From assembly GCF_900100495.1 (NCBI RefSeq), contig NZ_FNCT01000006.1, positions 124,001 to 188,000 on the forward strand: a stretch of DNA of 64,000 nt, given 5' to 3'. Made by a program: the position numbers and the translations under genes. This DNA is from Pseudomonas benzenivorans. GTDB lineage: Bacteria; Pseudomonadota; Gammaproteobacteria; Pseudomonadales; Pseudomonadaceae. How positions within the stretch are numbered: position 1 is the stretch's first letter; each line of letters begins with the position of its first letter. Positions 9,640 through 17,321 of the stretch are shown here, piece after piece. The notes beneath the pieces are model-generated. The model had not been told where the DNA came from. It ran no database searches and saw nothing but the letters and a program-made list of their open reading frames with translations.

Positions 9640-10260
9640 TCAGGTGAGCGGCGTCATCACGCCGCGCTGGAACGCCGGCCGACTGCTCAGCCGCGCATAC
9701 CAATCCTCCAGGTGCGGCAGCTCGGGGCGCACGATGGGCATTTCGAACCAGGCGTAGGCAAAACAACCGAGGGGGATATCGCCCATGGCGAACTGCTCGC
9801 CGGATAGGTAAGGCCGGCTGGCCAACGCCGCGTCCGGGATCGCCAGCAGCTCGCCACAGCGCTGCAGGGCCGCGGCGATGCGCACCGGGTCGCGCTGCTG
9901 CGGCGGCGTACGCACGCTGCCGACGAACAGCGCGGTGAACGGCTCGACCAGGCTGGAGGAGACCCAGTCCATCCACTTGTCGCCTTCCGCCCGCAGAACG
10001 GCGGAGTCCAGGTAAAGGCTGCCGGGTGCATAACGGGCGGCCAGGTAGCGCACGATGGCGTTGGACTCCCAGAGCAGCAGGTCGCCGTCCTCGATCAGCG
10101 GGATCAGGCCGTTGGGATTCTTCGCCCGGTACTGCGCCTCATGCACCAGGCCGAACACTCCGCCGGCGTCGAGCGACCGATAGGCCACGCCGGCCTCCTC
10201 GGCACACCACAGCACCTTGCGCACGTTGGACGAGTTCTTCCGCCCCCAGATTGTCAGCAT
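9640..10260 (-). CDS. Glutathione S-transferase family protein
   Basis: A 206-residue GST. The N-terminal thioredoxin-like half begins MLTIWGRKNSSNVRKVLWCA and has the glutathione-binding LIEDGDLLLWESNAIVRYL segment (Glu-Ser of the G-site) near residue 55; an all-helical C-terminal domain follows. The ATG at 10260 fits the family N-terminus; the 23 upstream codons of open frame do not. The gene order matches PA2813. The electrophilic substrate is unknown. Confidence 0.85.
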   Translation of the reverse strand: MLTIWGRKNSSNVRKVLWCAEEAGVAYRSLDAGGVFGLVHEAQYRAKNPNGLIPLIEDGDLLLWESNAIVRYLAARYAPGSLYLDSAVLRAEGDKWMDWVSSSLVEPFTALFVGSVRTPPQQRDPVRIAAALQRCGELLAIPDAALASRPYLSGEQFAMGDIPLGCFAYAWFEMPIVRPELPHLEDWYARLSSRPAFQRGVMTPLT

Positions 10261-10363
10261 CCTCGGCTTTCTCCTTCCTCTATGAGTGCCCGCTTCGGCA
10301 CGGGTCGCGCAGGCATGCACCCTACCCATCCCGGAATCAAGAAGAAAGACGCGAATTCCGATG

Positions 10364-11038
10364 TTAACTATCGATTGGCTTCATGCTGGCCGCTTCGGCC
10401 TGCAGGTCGCCGCCGCTGAACGGCGAGTCCGCCTCGAACAGGTGCGGGTAGCAGTTGCGCAGATGGGCGAAGAAGAATTTCTCCGGCAGGTCGGCGAACT
10501 GGCCATGGTCGGCGAGGTACTCCATATAGCGCTCGCCCTGCCGGTTGAACGGATGGAACAGGCTGTCGCTGCGCCCATCGAACTCCAGCGGCGCCACCTC
10601 GAACACTCGGCACAGCGCCTGGTTGAACGCCGGCGTGGCCTTGACCCAGCGCCCGTCCAGATACAACTCGGTGTAACCGTGCATGGCGAATACCTCGCTG
10701 CGCAGCAGCTCCAGCAGGCGCGCCGTGGCCAGATGGTTGCGCACATCGGCCAGGCCAATCCGCGCGGGAATCCCGCAGTGCCGCGCACAGGCCGCCAGCA
10801 GCGTGGCCTTCGGCACGCAGTAGCTCTCGCCGCTGAGCAGCGCGTGGCTGCCCTTCAGGGTCTCGGGATCGCGACTGAACACGTAGGGGTTGTAGCGGAT
10901 GCCGTCGCGCACCGCGTAATACAGCGCCATCGCCTGCTCGCGCGGCTCGCGGCGGGTGCCACGCGCCTGCTCGGCGAACTCGGCCACCGCCGGGTGGTCA
11001 CTGTCGATGAAACGGCCGGGGTCGAGGTATTCGCGCAT
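10364..11038 (-). CDS. Transglutaminase-like (cysteine protease-fold) protein
   Basis: A 224-residue cytosolic protein with a transglutaminase-like core. The likely nucleophile is the Cys of GESYCVPKATLLAA near residue 85, followed by HCGIPARIGLADVRNH and the His region MHGYTELYLDGRWVKATPAFN. The position usually held by the catalytic Asp (DPT in many relatives) here reads ATPAFN. It matches PA2814 by position and could be a peptidase or amidase; the true activity cannot be told from sequence. Confidence 0.75.
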   Translation of the reverse strand: MREYLDPGRFIDSDHPAVAEFAEQARGTRREPREQAMALYYAVRDGIRYNPYVFSRDPETLKGSHALLSGESYCVPKATLLAACARHCGIPARIGLADVRNHLATARLLELLRSEVFAMHGYTELYLDGRWVKATPAFNQALCRVFEVAPLEFDGRSDSLFHPFNRQGERYMEYLADHGQFADLPEKFFFAHLRNCYPHLFEADSPFSGGDLQAEAASMKPIDS

Positions 11039-11196
11039 GACATCTCTCCGTAGCTAGACCAGCAGTCTAACCACGACGATTGCGCCGCGCCCACGACGAT
11101 CCGGCCAAGCTCGCCGCCCTTACCGCCATCCTGTAGCGATGCCGACTAAGCTCGTCTTATCGATTGCCACTGCACCGTCATCACGGAGGATTGCGC

Positions 11197-13644
11197 ATGC
11201 TCGCTGTCTGGTTGCTCGTCCTGCTACTGGGCACGGCCTATCTGGCCCATCGCCGCACTGGAGCCCTGCCCGCCCTCGGCAGCGTTGCCGCCTACCTACT
11301 CGCCATGGGCCTGTTCAGCCGTGTGCCCGGCTGGCTGCTGACGCTGTTCGGGTTGGCGTGGCTCGGCGTGGCCCTGCCCTTGGCGCTGCCGGAGCTGCGC
11401 CGCAAATGGCTCAGCGCGCCGCTATTCGCCTGGTTCCAACGGGTCTTGCCGCCCATGTCGGACACCGAGCGCGAGGCCATCGAGGCCGGCAGCGTTTGGT
11501 GGGACGGCGAACTGTTCAGCGGCCGCCCGGACTGGGACAAGTTGCTCGCCTACCCCAAGGCGCAACTGAGCGAAGAGGAACAGGCCTTTATCGACGGCCC
11601 CACCGAAGAGCTGTGCGCCATGGTCAGCGACTGGCAGATCGGCCAGCAGCTGGACCTGCCGGCCAAGGCCTGGGCGCACATCAAGCAGCACGGTTTCTTC
11701 GCCCTGATCATCCCCAAGGAGTACGGCGGCAAGGGCTTTTCCGCCTATGCGCACTCCCAGGTGGCGATGAAGCTGGCGAGCCGCAGCGGCGACCTGGCCT
11801 CCACGGTGATGGTGCCCAACTCCCTCGGCCCGGCCGAACTGCTGCTGCACTACGGCACCGATGAGCAGCGCCGGCATTACCTGCCGCGCCTGGCCCGCGG
11901 CGAAGATATCCCCTGCTTCGCCCTCACCGGCCCGCTGGCCGGCTCCGATGCCGGCGCCATGCCGGACAGCGGGATCGTCTGCCGGGGTGACTGGCAAGGC
12001 CAGCAAGTGCTCGGCCTGCGCCTGACCTGGGAGAAGCGCTACATCACCCTGGGTCCGGTGGCCACCCTGCTCGGCCTGGCGTTCAAGGCCTACGACCCCG
12101 ACCACCTGCTCGGCGAGGAAGAAGACCTGGGGATCAGCCTGGCGCTGGTACCCACCGACACCCCCGGGGTGGAGATCGGCCGCCGCCACCTGCCGCTCGG
12201 CGCCGCTTTCATGAACGGGCCGAACTCCGGCAAGGACGTATTCGTCCCGCTGGACTACCTGATCGGCGGCCCGGAATACCTCGGCAAGGGCTGGAAGATG
12301 CTGATGAACTGCCTGTCGGTGGGCCGCTCCATCTCGCTGCCGGCCGGGGCCACTGGAACGGCCAAGTTCGCCAGCCTGGTCAGCGGCCAGTATTGCCGGA
12401 TCCGCGAACAGTTCAATGTGCCGCTGGCCGCCTTCGAAGGCATCCAGGAAGCCCTGGCGCGCATCGCCGGCAATGCCTGGCTGATGGACAGCGCGCGCAT
12501 CCTCACCGCGGGCGCCGTGGATCTGGGCGAGAAGCCCTCGGTGCTCTCGGCGATTCTCAAGTACCACCTGACCGAACGCGGTCGCGCGTGCACCGGCCAC
12601 GCCATGGACGTGCACGGCGGCAAGGGCATCATCATGGGCGCGAACAACTACCTGGCCCGCGCCTGGCAAAGCGCGCCGATCTCGATCACCGTGGAAGGCG
12701 CCAACATCCTCTCGCGCAACCTGATGATCTTCGGCCAGGGGGCGATCCGCAGCCACCCCTACGTGCTCAGGGAAATGGCCCTGGCCGGCCGCGAGGACCG
12801 CGAGCAGGCGCTGCTCGAATTCGATGAACTGCTGCTGCAACACAGCGGCTTCGCCGTCGGCAATGCCGCCAGCAGCCTGATCCTCGGCCTGAGCCTGGGC
12901 TGGTTCGGCGAGGTGCCGGGCGACAACCTCAGCCAGCCCTACTTCCGCGCGCTGAACCGCCTGGCCGCCGCCTTCGCCCTGCTCGCCGACTTCAGCATGC
13001 TGCTGCTGGGCGGCGAACTGAAACGCCGCGAACGCCTGTCCGCGCGCCTGGGCGATGCCCTCAGCCACCTGTACCTGGCCTCGGCGGCGCTCAAGCGCTA
13101 CCACGACCTGGACTACCCGGAGTATTCGCGGCCGTTGCTGCGCTGGGCGCTGGAGGACAGCCTGCACCACGCCGAACAGGCGCTGGAGCAGTTGCTCGAC
13201 AACTTCCCCAGGCGCTCGCTGGGCCTGGCCCTGCGTGCCCTGGTATTCCCCTTCGGCCGCCGGCACAAGGGGCCGAGCGACGCGCTGGACGCGCAAGTGG
13301 CCGAGATCCTCGGGCGCAACCGCGGCGATCCGGCCCTGGAGGAACTGCTTGAGGGCTGCTATCGCCCGCAGGGCGACCAGGACCCGGTCGGCGCCCTGCA
13401 ACAAGTGCGGGATTTGCTGGAAGCCAACCGGGCACCGCAGCAGAAACTGCAGCAGGCGCTCAAGGACGGGCGACTGCGCGAAATGCCCGGACACGGCCTG
13501 CTGGAGGCCGCAGTCGACGCAGGCGTTGTCAGCGCCGAGGAGGCGCAGAGCCTGCAGCAGTTGGAGGCGGCACGCCGGCGGGTGATCGACGTCGACGACT
13601 TCAGCAAGGAAGAACTTAAGCTCGGCCGCGGCAAGGTGCGTTAA
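11197..13644 (+). CDS. fadE: Membrane-associated acyl-CoA dehydrogenase FadE
   Basis: An 815-residue protein, the size of E. coli FadE (814). Two to three N-terminal hydrophobic segments (about residues 1-65) anchor it to the inner membrane. The acyl-CoA dehydrogenase core follows (about 120-520), with CFALTGPLAGSDAGAM, the FAD/substrate region EKRYITLGPVATLLGLAFKA, and MDVHGGKGIIMGANNYLARA. The C-terminal 280 residues are the DUF1974 region peculiar to FadE. It performs the first, FAD-dependent oxidation step of fatty-acid beta-oxidation. The ATG at 11197 has ACGGAGGA upstream; the open frame starting 33 nt earlier lacks a good site. No other beta-oxidation genes are nearby. Confidence 0.93.
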   Translation: MLAVWLLVLLLGTAYLAHRRTGALPALGSVAAYLLAMGLFSRVPGWLLTLFGLAWLGVALPLALPELRRKWLSAPLFAWFQRVLPPMSDTEREAIEAGSVWWDGELFSGRPDWDKLLAYPKAQLSEEEQAFIDGPTEELCAMVSDWQIGQQLDLPAKAWAHIKQHGFFALIIPKEYGGKGFSAYAHSQVAMKLASRSGDLASTVMVPNSLGPAELLLHYGTDEQRRHYLPRLARGEDIPCFALTGPLAGSDAGAMPDSGIVCRGDWQGQQVLGLRLTWEKRYITLGPVATLLGLAFKAYDPDHLLGEEEDLGISLALVPTDTPGVEIGRRHLPLGAAFMNGPNSGKDVFVPLDYLIGGPEYLGKGWKMLMNCLSVGRSISLPAGATGTAKFASLVSGQYCRIREQFNVPLAAFEGIQEALARIAGNAWLMDSARILTAGAVDLGEKPSVLSAILKYHLTERGRACTGHAMDVHGGKGIIMGANNYLARAWQSAPISITVEGANILSRNLMIFGQGAIRSHPYVLREMALAGREDREQALLEFDELLLQHSGFAVGNAASSLILGLSLGWFGEVPGDNLSQPYFRALNRLAAAFALLADFSMLLLGGELKRRERLSARLGDALSHLYLASAALKRYHDLDYPEYSRPLLRWALEDSLHHAEQALEQLLDNFPRRSLGLALRALVFPFGRRHKGPSDALDAQVAEILGRNRGDPALEELLEGCYRPQGDQDPVGALQQVRDLLEANRAPQQKLQQALKDGRLREMPGHGLLEAAVDAGVVSAEEAQSLQQLEAARRRVIDVDDFSKEELKLGRGKVR

Positions 13645-13718
13645 TCCCTGCCATGCAGGACAGCGGGCGCCGGGCGTCTTATACTCCCGCGCCCGTTTTG
13701 CTTAACAGGATTCTCGCC

Positions 13719-14129
13719 ATGGCCAGCGCCTATCTCGATCATCACCTCGCCCTGCTCGCCCACCTGCGCGGCATCCTGGTTGCCCTGGGCGAAGCCGAGC
13801 AGATACTCGACGACAGCCATGCGCTGTATCTCGAACGCTTCGACGAGCTGCTCAGCCAGCTGCCGGACGATACCGAAGCCAGCCTCTATCTGGGCCAGGA
13901 CCTGATCAGCCAGATCTTCCAGCGTTACCCGCAAATCGCCCATCTGGTGCCGCGCGACCTGCTGTGGTTCTTCGGCGGCGACTGCCTGCACTTCATGCCG
14001 GACGAAGAGATCGAACTGTACCAGCGCCTCGACGAGCGTCGTTTCGAGGCCGAGCAGAACGACGAGCCCTTCGACTGGAACCAGGAAAAGCAGCTGCTGG
14101 CGTTACCAGCGCAAAGCAGCAAGCACTAG
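13719..14129 (+). CDS. Conserved small protein (PA2817-type family), function unknown
   Basis: A 136-residue, acidic, apparently soluble helical protein beginning MASAYLDHHLALLAHLRGIL. Aromatic-rich motifs DLLWFFGGDCLHFMPDEEIE lie in the last third. There is no signal peptide or membrane segment. It follows fadE at 74 nt with its own start, and the synteny matches a conserved hypothetical gene of P. aeruginosa. I do not recognise a function. Confidence 0.7.
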   Translation: MASAYLDHHLALLAHLRGILVALGEAEQILDDSHALYLERFDELLSQLPDDTEASLYLGQDLISQIFQRYPQIAHLVPRDLLWFFGGDCLHFMPDEEIELYQRLDERRFEAEQNDEPFDWNQEKQLLALPAQSSKH

Positions 14130-14225
14130 ATCCAGCGAGCGGGCACGGCGCAAACCGGGGCCGCTGGCGATGCCGTGCGGGCCTCTTCATGGCGGTCGCG
14201 GCCGTCGCAGCCGCTATGGCTCTGG

Positions 14226-14302
14226 GTGGGAGCGGTCTAGACCGCGAAGCAGGCGACACGCAAACTTCGCGGCCAATGACCAGGCGTCCCCGCCGCTCCC
14301 AC
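14226..14302. repeat. REP-type imperfect palindrome
   Basis: Outer arms GTGGGAGCGG and CCGCTCCCAC flank inner arms CCGCGAAGC and CTTCGCGG. It belongs to the same repeat family as the elements at 1318 and 3574, and lies between the small conserved gene and the tRNA operon. Confidence 0.75.
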
Positions 14303-14331
14303 AGGGGCTGGCGGCGGTAAACCGCAGAAAC

Positions 14332-14361
14332 AAGAACGCCGCTCGATGAGCGGCGTTCTTG
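14332..14361 (-). terminator. Terminator of the tRNA operon (likely bidirectional)
   Basis: A strong stem AAGAACGCCGCTC / GAGCGGCGTTCTT with an AT loop, followed on the minus strand by a T-containing tail (TTGTTTCTG) and on the plus strand by GTTTATTT. It lies immediately downstream of the last tRNA of the minus-strand operon. Confidence 0.85.
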
Positions 14362-14367
14362 TTTATT

Positions 14368-14443
<76 letters not shown>

Positions 14444-14471
14444 ATTTACAACAGGTTTTCTACAACTAATA

Positions 14472-14547
14472 TGGCGTCCCCTAGGGGACTCGAACCCCTG
14501 TTACCGCCGTGAAAGGGCGGTGTCCTAGGCCACTAGACGAAGGGGAC
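14472..14547 (-). tRNA. tRNA-Glu(TTC), copy 2
   Basis: A full 76-nt tRNA with encoded CCA. The acceptor stem is GTCCCCT / AGGGGAC, the anticodon loop CCTTTCACG (TTC), and the T-arm AGGGGTTCGAGTCCCCT. It appears identical to the copy at 14721. Confidence 0.97.
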
Positions 14548-14618
14548 CTGGAACTTGAACCTCAGCCATGCCGCTAAACGGCTGACTAGCAGCGCTTGCC
14601 GAGCGATGCCTTGAAATC

Positions 14619-14694
<76 letters not shown>

Positions 14695-14720
14695 ATTTAC
14701 AACGCACTTTATAAATAAAG

Positions 14721-14796
14721 TGGCGTCCCCTAGGGGACTCGAACCCCTGTTACCGCCGTGAAAGGGCGGTGTCCTAGGCCACTAGACGAAGGGGAC
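14721..14796 (-). tRNA. tRNA-Glu(TTC), copy 1
   Basis: First gene of the operon, identical to the tRNA-Glu at 14472. It lies about 75 nt downstream of a near-consensus promoter. Confidence 0.97.
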
Positions 14797-14870
14797 GCAG
14801 CCCGGAACTTACAACTGTTTTCCCGGATTCCCGCGCCGCGCCATGAGGCATTGCGCTGGAAGTGGCGCGC

Positions 14871-14899
14871 ATTCTAGGGAGCATCTGCGGGATCGTCAA
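14871..14899 (-). promoter_or_regulatory. Sigma-70 promoter of the tRNA operon, with UP-like element and GC-rich discriminator
   Basis: Read on the minus strand: -35 TTGACG (14894-14899), a 17-nt spacer, and -10 TAGAAT (14871-14876). Directly after the -10 comes GCGCGCC, a GC-rich discriminator of the kind linked to stringent control of stable-RNA promoters. Directly upstream of the -35 lies an A/T tract (about 14906-14926) that fits an UP element. The window therefore shows a complete stable-RNA promoter. Confidence 0.85.
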
Positions 14900-15018
14900 C
14901 CTCTCTATAATTTTTTTTTAAAATCAATGACTTCAAGCCTGATTATGGGCGCGCTCTATCAGCCTCGCGGCTAAGGCACTACACTCGGCCGAAAACCAGC
15001 GCTCGAGAGGCCGTAACG

Positions 15019-15786
15019 ATGTCACCACTCGTGATTACCCTGCTGATTGTCGGCGGCATAGCCATCCTGATCGCCATTGCCTATGTCAATCATCTGGTCG
15101 AGAACAACAAGCTGGAAAAGGCCCGCCTCAAGGCCGACCTGAACGATCGGATCCGCCGCTGCGCCAGTGTCTCCGAGGCCATACCCGGGCAATTGATGAC
15201 ACCCCAGCTGAAACTCCTGCTCAGCCGCCTGCAACTGCACTTCAGCGAACGCCTGCTGCCATTGGATAAAAGCGCCGCCCCCCAGCTGCGCCTCGAAGAA
15301 CTGCGCCAACTGGTGGCCCAGGGCGAGTCGATTCCGGTACGCAACCCCGTGCAACAGATCCTCAGCGAGGTCGCAGCCAAGGAAGTGCGCTTCCTCCTGG
15401 AAAACCTCCACGGACAGATCACCCGCGCGGCCCAGGAAGGTGTACTGCCAGCCAAGGAAGCCAAGCACTGGGTCGCAGAAATCCGCGACATGCTGGTGCA
15501 ATTGCATATCGAACTGTTCGGCAACCTGGGACTGCAAGGTTTGCAGCAGAACCAGCCGGGCCAGGCACGCCTGGCATTCGAACGCGGCGTGCAGTTCCTG
15601 CGCAAACAGCCCGACCCGAGCCGCTACCAGGCGCCGCTGAAGAAGCTCGAAGAGCAACTCGCCCGCGCCAATGCCCTGGTGCTGGACATGGACAAACCTC
15701 GAGCCGACGAGCCCAGCGAACTGACCGAGGGCCTGAAATCCCTCGAAGGCGACGAAGACTGGAAGAAGAAGAACATCTACGACTGA
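15019..15786 (+). CDS. Single-pass membrane protein, function unknown
   Basis: A 255-residue protein. One N-terminal helix (about residues 4-25, LVITLLIVGGIAILIAIAYV) anchors it in the inner membrane, probably with the remainder in the cytoplasm. The body is charged and helical, with a TPR-like stretch near 180-215 (GLQQNQPGQARLAFERGVQF) and an acidic C-terminus ending EDWKKKNIYD. It is conserved at this position in P. aeruginosa, but I know of no assigned function. The start has GAGAGG upstream. Confidence 0.75.
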   Translation: MSPLVITLLIVGGIAILIAIAYVNHLVENNKLEKARLKADLNDRIRRCASVSEAIPGQLMTPQLKLLLSRLQLHFSERLLPLDKSAAPQLRLEELRQLVAQGESIPVRNPVQQILSEVAAKEVRFLLENLHGQITRAAQEGVLPAKEAKHWVAEIRDMLVQLHIELFGNLGLQGLQQNQPGQARLAFERGVQFLRKQPDPSRYQAPLKKLEEQLARANALVLDMDKPRADEPSELTEGLKSLEGDEDWKKKNIYD

Positions 15787-15814
15787 GTCAAGCTGCTCTC
15801 CGCATGCACGAACT

Positions 15815-15836
15815 AGCCCGGAACTCCGGGCTTTTT
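15815..15836 (+). terminator. Rho-independent terminator
   Basis: Stem AGCCCGG / CCGGGCT followed by TTTT. It lies between the convergent membrane-protein gene and the fRMsr gene and ends the plus-strand transcript. Confidence 0.85.
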
Positions 15837-15848
15837 CATGGGCCGGAG

Positions 15849-16331
15849 TCAGCAGTCGCTGAGCCTGAGAAAGATCTCGACCAAGCGCTCGATGCCGATC
15901 CGATCCTCTTCGCTGAAACGTGCCAACTTCGGGCTATCCAGATCCAGCACGCCGACCAGCCGGCCGTCCTTCTGCAGCGGGATCACCAATTCGCTGCTGG
16001 AGGCACTGTCGCAGGCGATATGCCCGGCGAAGGCCCGCACGTCCTCGACCCGCTGTGCCTGCCGGGTCGCCGCCGCCACGCCGCACACACCACGGCCAAA
16101 TGGAATGCGTACGCAGGCCGGCTTGCCCTGAAACGGGCCGAGCAGCAGTTCCTCGCCACGCGCAAGGTAGAACCCCGCCCAGTTCAGATCGGCCAACTCC
16201 TGGAACAGAAACGCGGAAAACTGCGCCGCGTTGGCGATGAAGTCGCGCTCATCGGCCAGCAGCGCTTCCAGTTGCGCCGCCAACAATGGGTAGCCCGCGA
16301 GGCCGGCGCCCTTTTGCTGCAGATCGATCAT
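15849..16331 (-). CDS. msrC: Free methionine-(R)-sulfoxide reductase (GAF-type)
   Basis: A 160-residue single-GAF protein of the fRMsr (YebR) family, which reduces free L-methionine-(R)-sulfoxide. The three expected cysteines are present: Cys73 in PACVRIPFGRGVCG, Cys83 in the same motif, and Cys107 in GHIACDSASSSELVIP. This closely matches E. coli YebR as I recall it. The start overlaps the stop of the upstream ATPase gene by ATGA, so the two are coupled. Together with the OspR-Gpx unit it adds an oxidant-repair theme to this core block. Confidence 0.9.
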   Translation of the reverse strand: MIDLQQKGAGLAGYPLLAAQLEALLADERDFIANAAQFSAFLFQELADLNWAGFYLARGEELLLGPFQGKPACVRIPFGRGVCGVAAATRQAQRVEDVRAFAGHIACDSASSSELVIPLQKDGRLVGVLDLDSPKLARFSEEDRIGIERLVEIFLRLSDC

Positions 16332-17218
16332 GCCTGGTCATCCAGCAACTTGAGGCCGACCCAATGGCGGGCGAACTGGTAGGCACAGCGGCCGTTGCGA
16401 TTGCCGCGGCCCAGCGCCCAGCGAATAGCGGCCTTTTCCAACTCCTCGCTCCACTGCCACTCCAGTGCCGCCTCGGCCGCCTGCACCGTGACCCAATGGC
16501 GCACGACCCTGAGGAAATGCTCCTGGGTGAAGGGGTAGAAGGACAGCCACAGGCCGAAACGGTCCGACAGGGCGATCTTGTCCTCGACTGCCTCGTTCGG
16601 ATGCAATTCGCCGTCGATCATCTGCCAGTTGTCGTTATCGCTCTGCTTTTCCGGCAGCAGATGGCGGCGATTGGAGGTGGCATACAACAGGACGTTCTCC
16701 GGCGCGCGCTCCAGCGAGCCGTCCAGCACGCTCTTCAATACCCGGTAATCGCCCTCGCCGGCCTCGAACGACAGGTCATCGCAGAACAGCACGAAACGCT
16801 GCGGCAGCTTGACCAGGGACTCGACCACCCGCGGCAGGTCCGCCAGGTGATCGCGCTCGATCTCGATCAGGCGCAGCCCGGACGCGGCATGCTCGGCCAG
16901 CAGCGCGCGCACCAGCGACGATTTGCCGGTCCCGCGGGCGCCCCAGAGCAAGGCGTGGTTGGCCGGCAGGCCCTGGACGAACTGGCGGGTGTTGCGCGCC
17001 AGCTGCTCGCGCTGGGCATCCACCCCGATCAAGTCGGCCAGGCTCAAGTCGAGGCTGATCTGCAACGGCTGGAGGAACCCCCCGCGCCCCTCACGGTGCC
17101 AGCGGGCGGCCAGGCTCTGTTGCCAGTCGATCTCGCCGCGCTGGGCCGGCAGTAGCGGCTCGAGCCGCGCCAGAACGCTCTCGGCACGCTGGAGAAAAAC
17201 GCTTAAATGGGTATCCAC
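16328..17218 (-). CDS. AAA-type ATPase (DUF815 family)
   Basis: A 296-residue P-loop ATPase. Walker A is GARGTGKSSLVRALL near residue 97 and Walker B is RFVLFCDDLSFE near 155. The motif ATSNRRHLLPE and the arginine-rich C-terminus are typical of DUF815 proteins. The start chosen is GTG at 17218 (VDTHLSVFLQ), with AGGAG 6 nt upstream; an upstream in-frame ATG would add 17 unlikely residues. It is coupled to the fRMsr gene. Cellular role unknown. Confidence 0.85.
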   Translation of the reverse strand: MDTHLSVFLQRAESVLARLEPLLPAQRGEIDWQQSLAARWHREGRGGFLQPLQISLDLSLADLIGVDAQREQLARNTRQFVQGLPANHALLWGARGTGKSSLVRALLAEHAASGLRLIEIERDHLADLPRVVESLVKLPQRFVLFCDDLSFEAGEGDYRVLKSVLDGSLERAPENVLLYATSNRRHLLPEKQSDNDNWQMIDGELHPNEAVEDKIALSDRFGLWLSFYPFTQEHFLRVVRHWVTVQAAEAALEWQWSEELEKAAIRWALGRGNRNGRCAYQFARHWVGLKLLDDQA

Positions 17219-17321
17219 GAGGTACTCCTTGCTGTGTGAGTCTGCCAACCAGCCCCTGCCGGCGGACATGACAGATGGGCTATGCTAGGCGAGCGAACGG
17301 ACACGAGATCAGCCCGCACTT

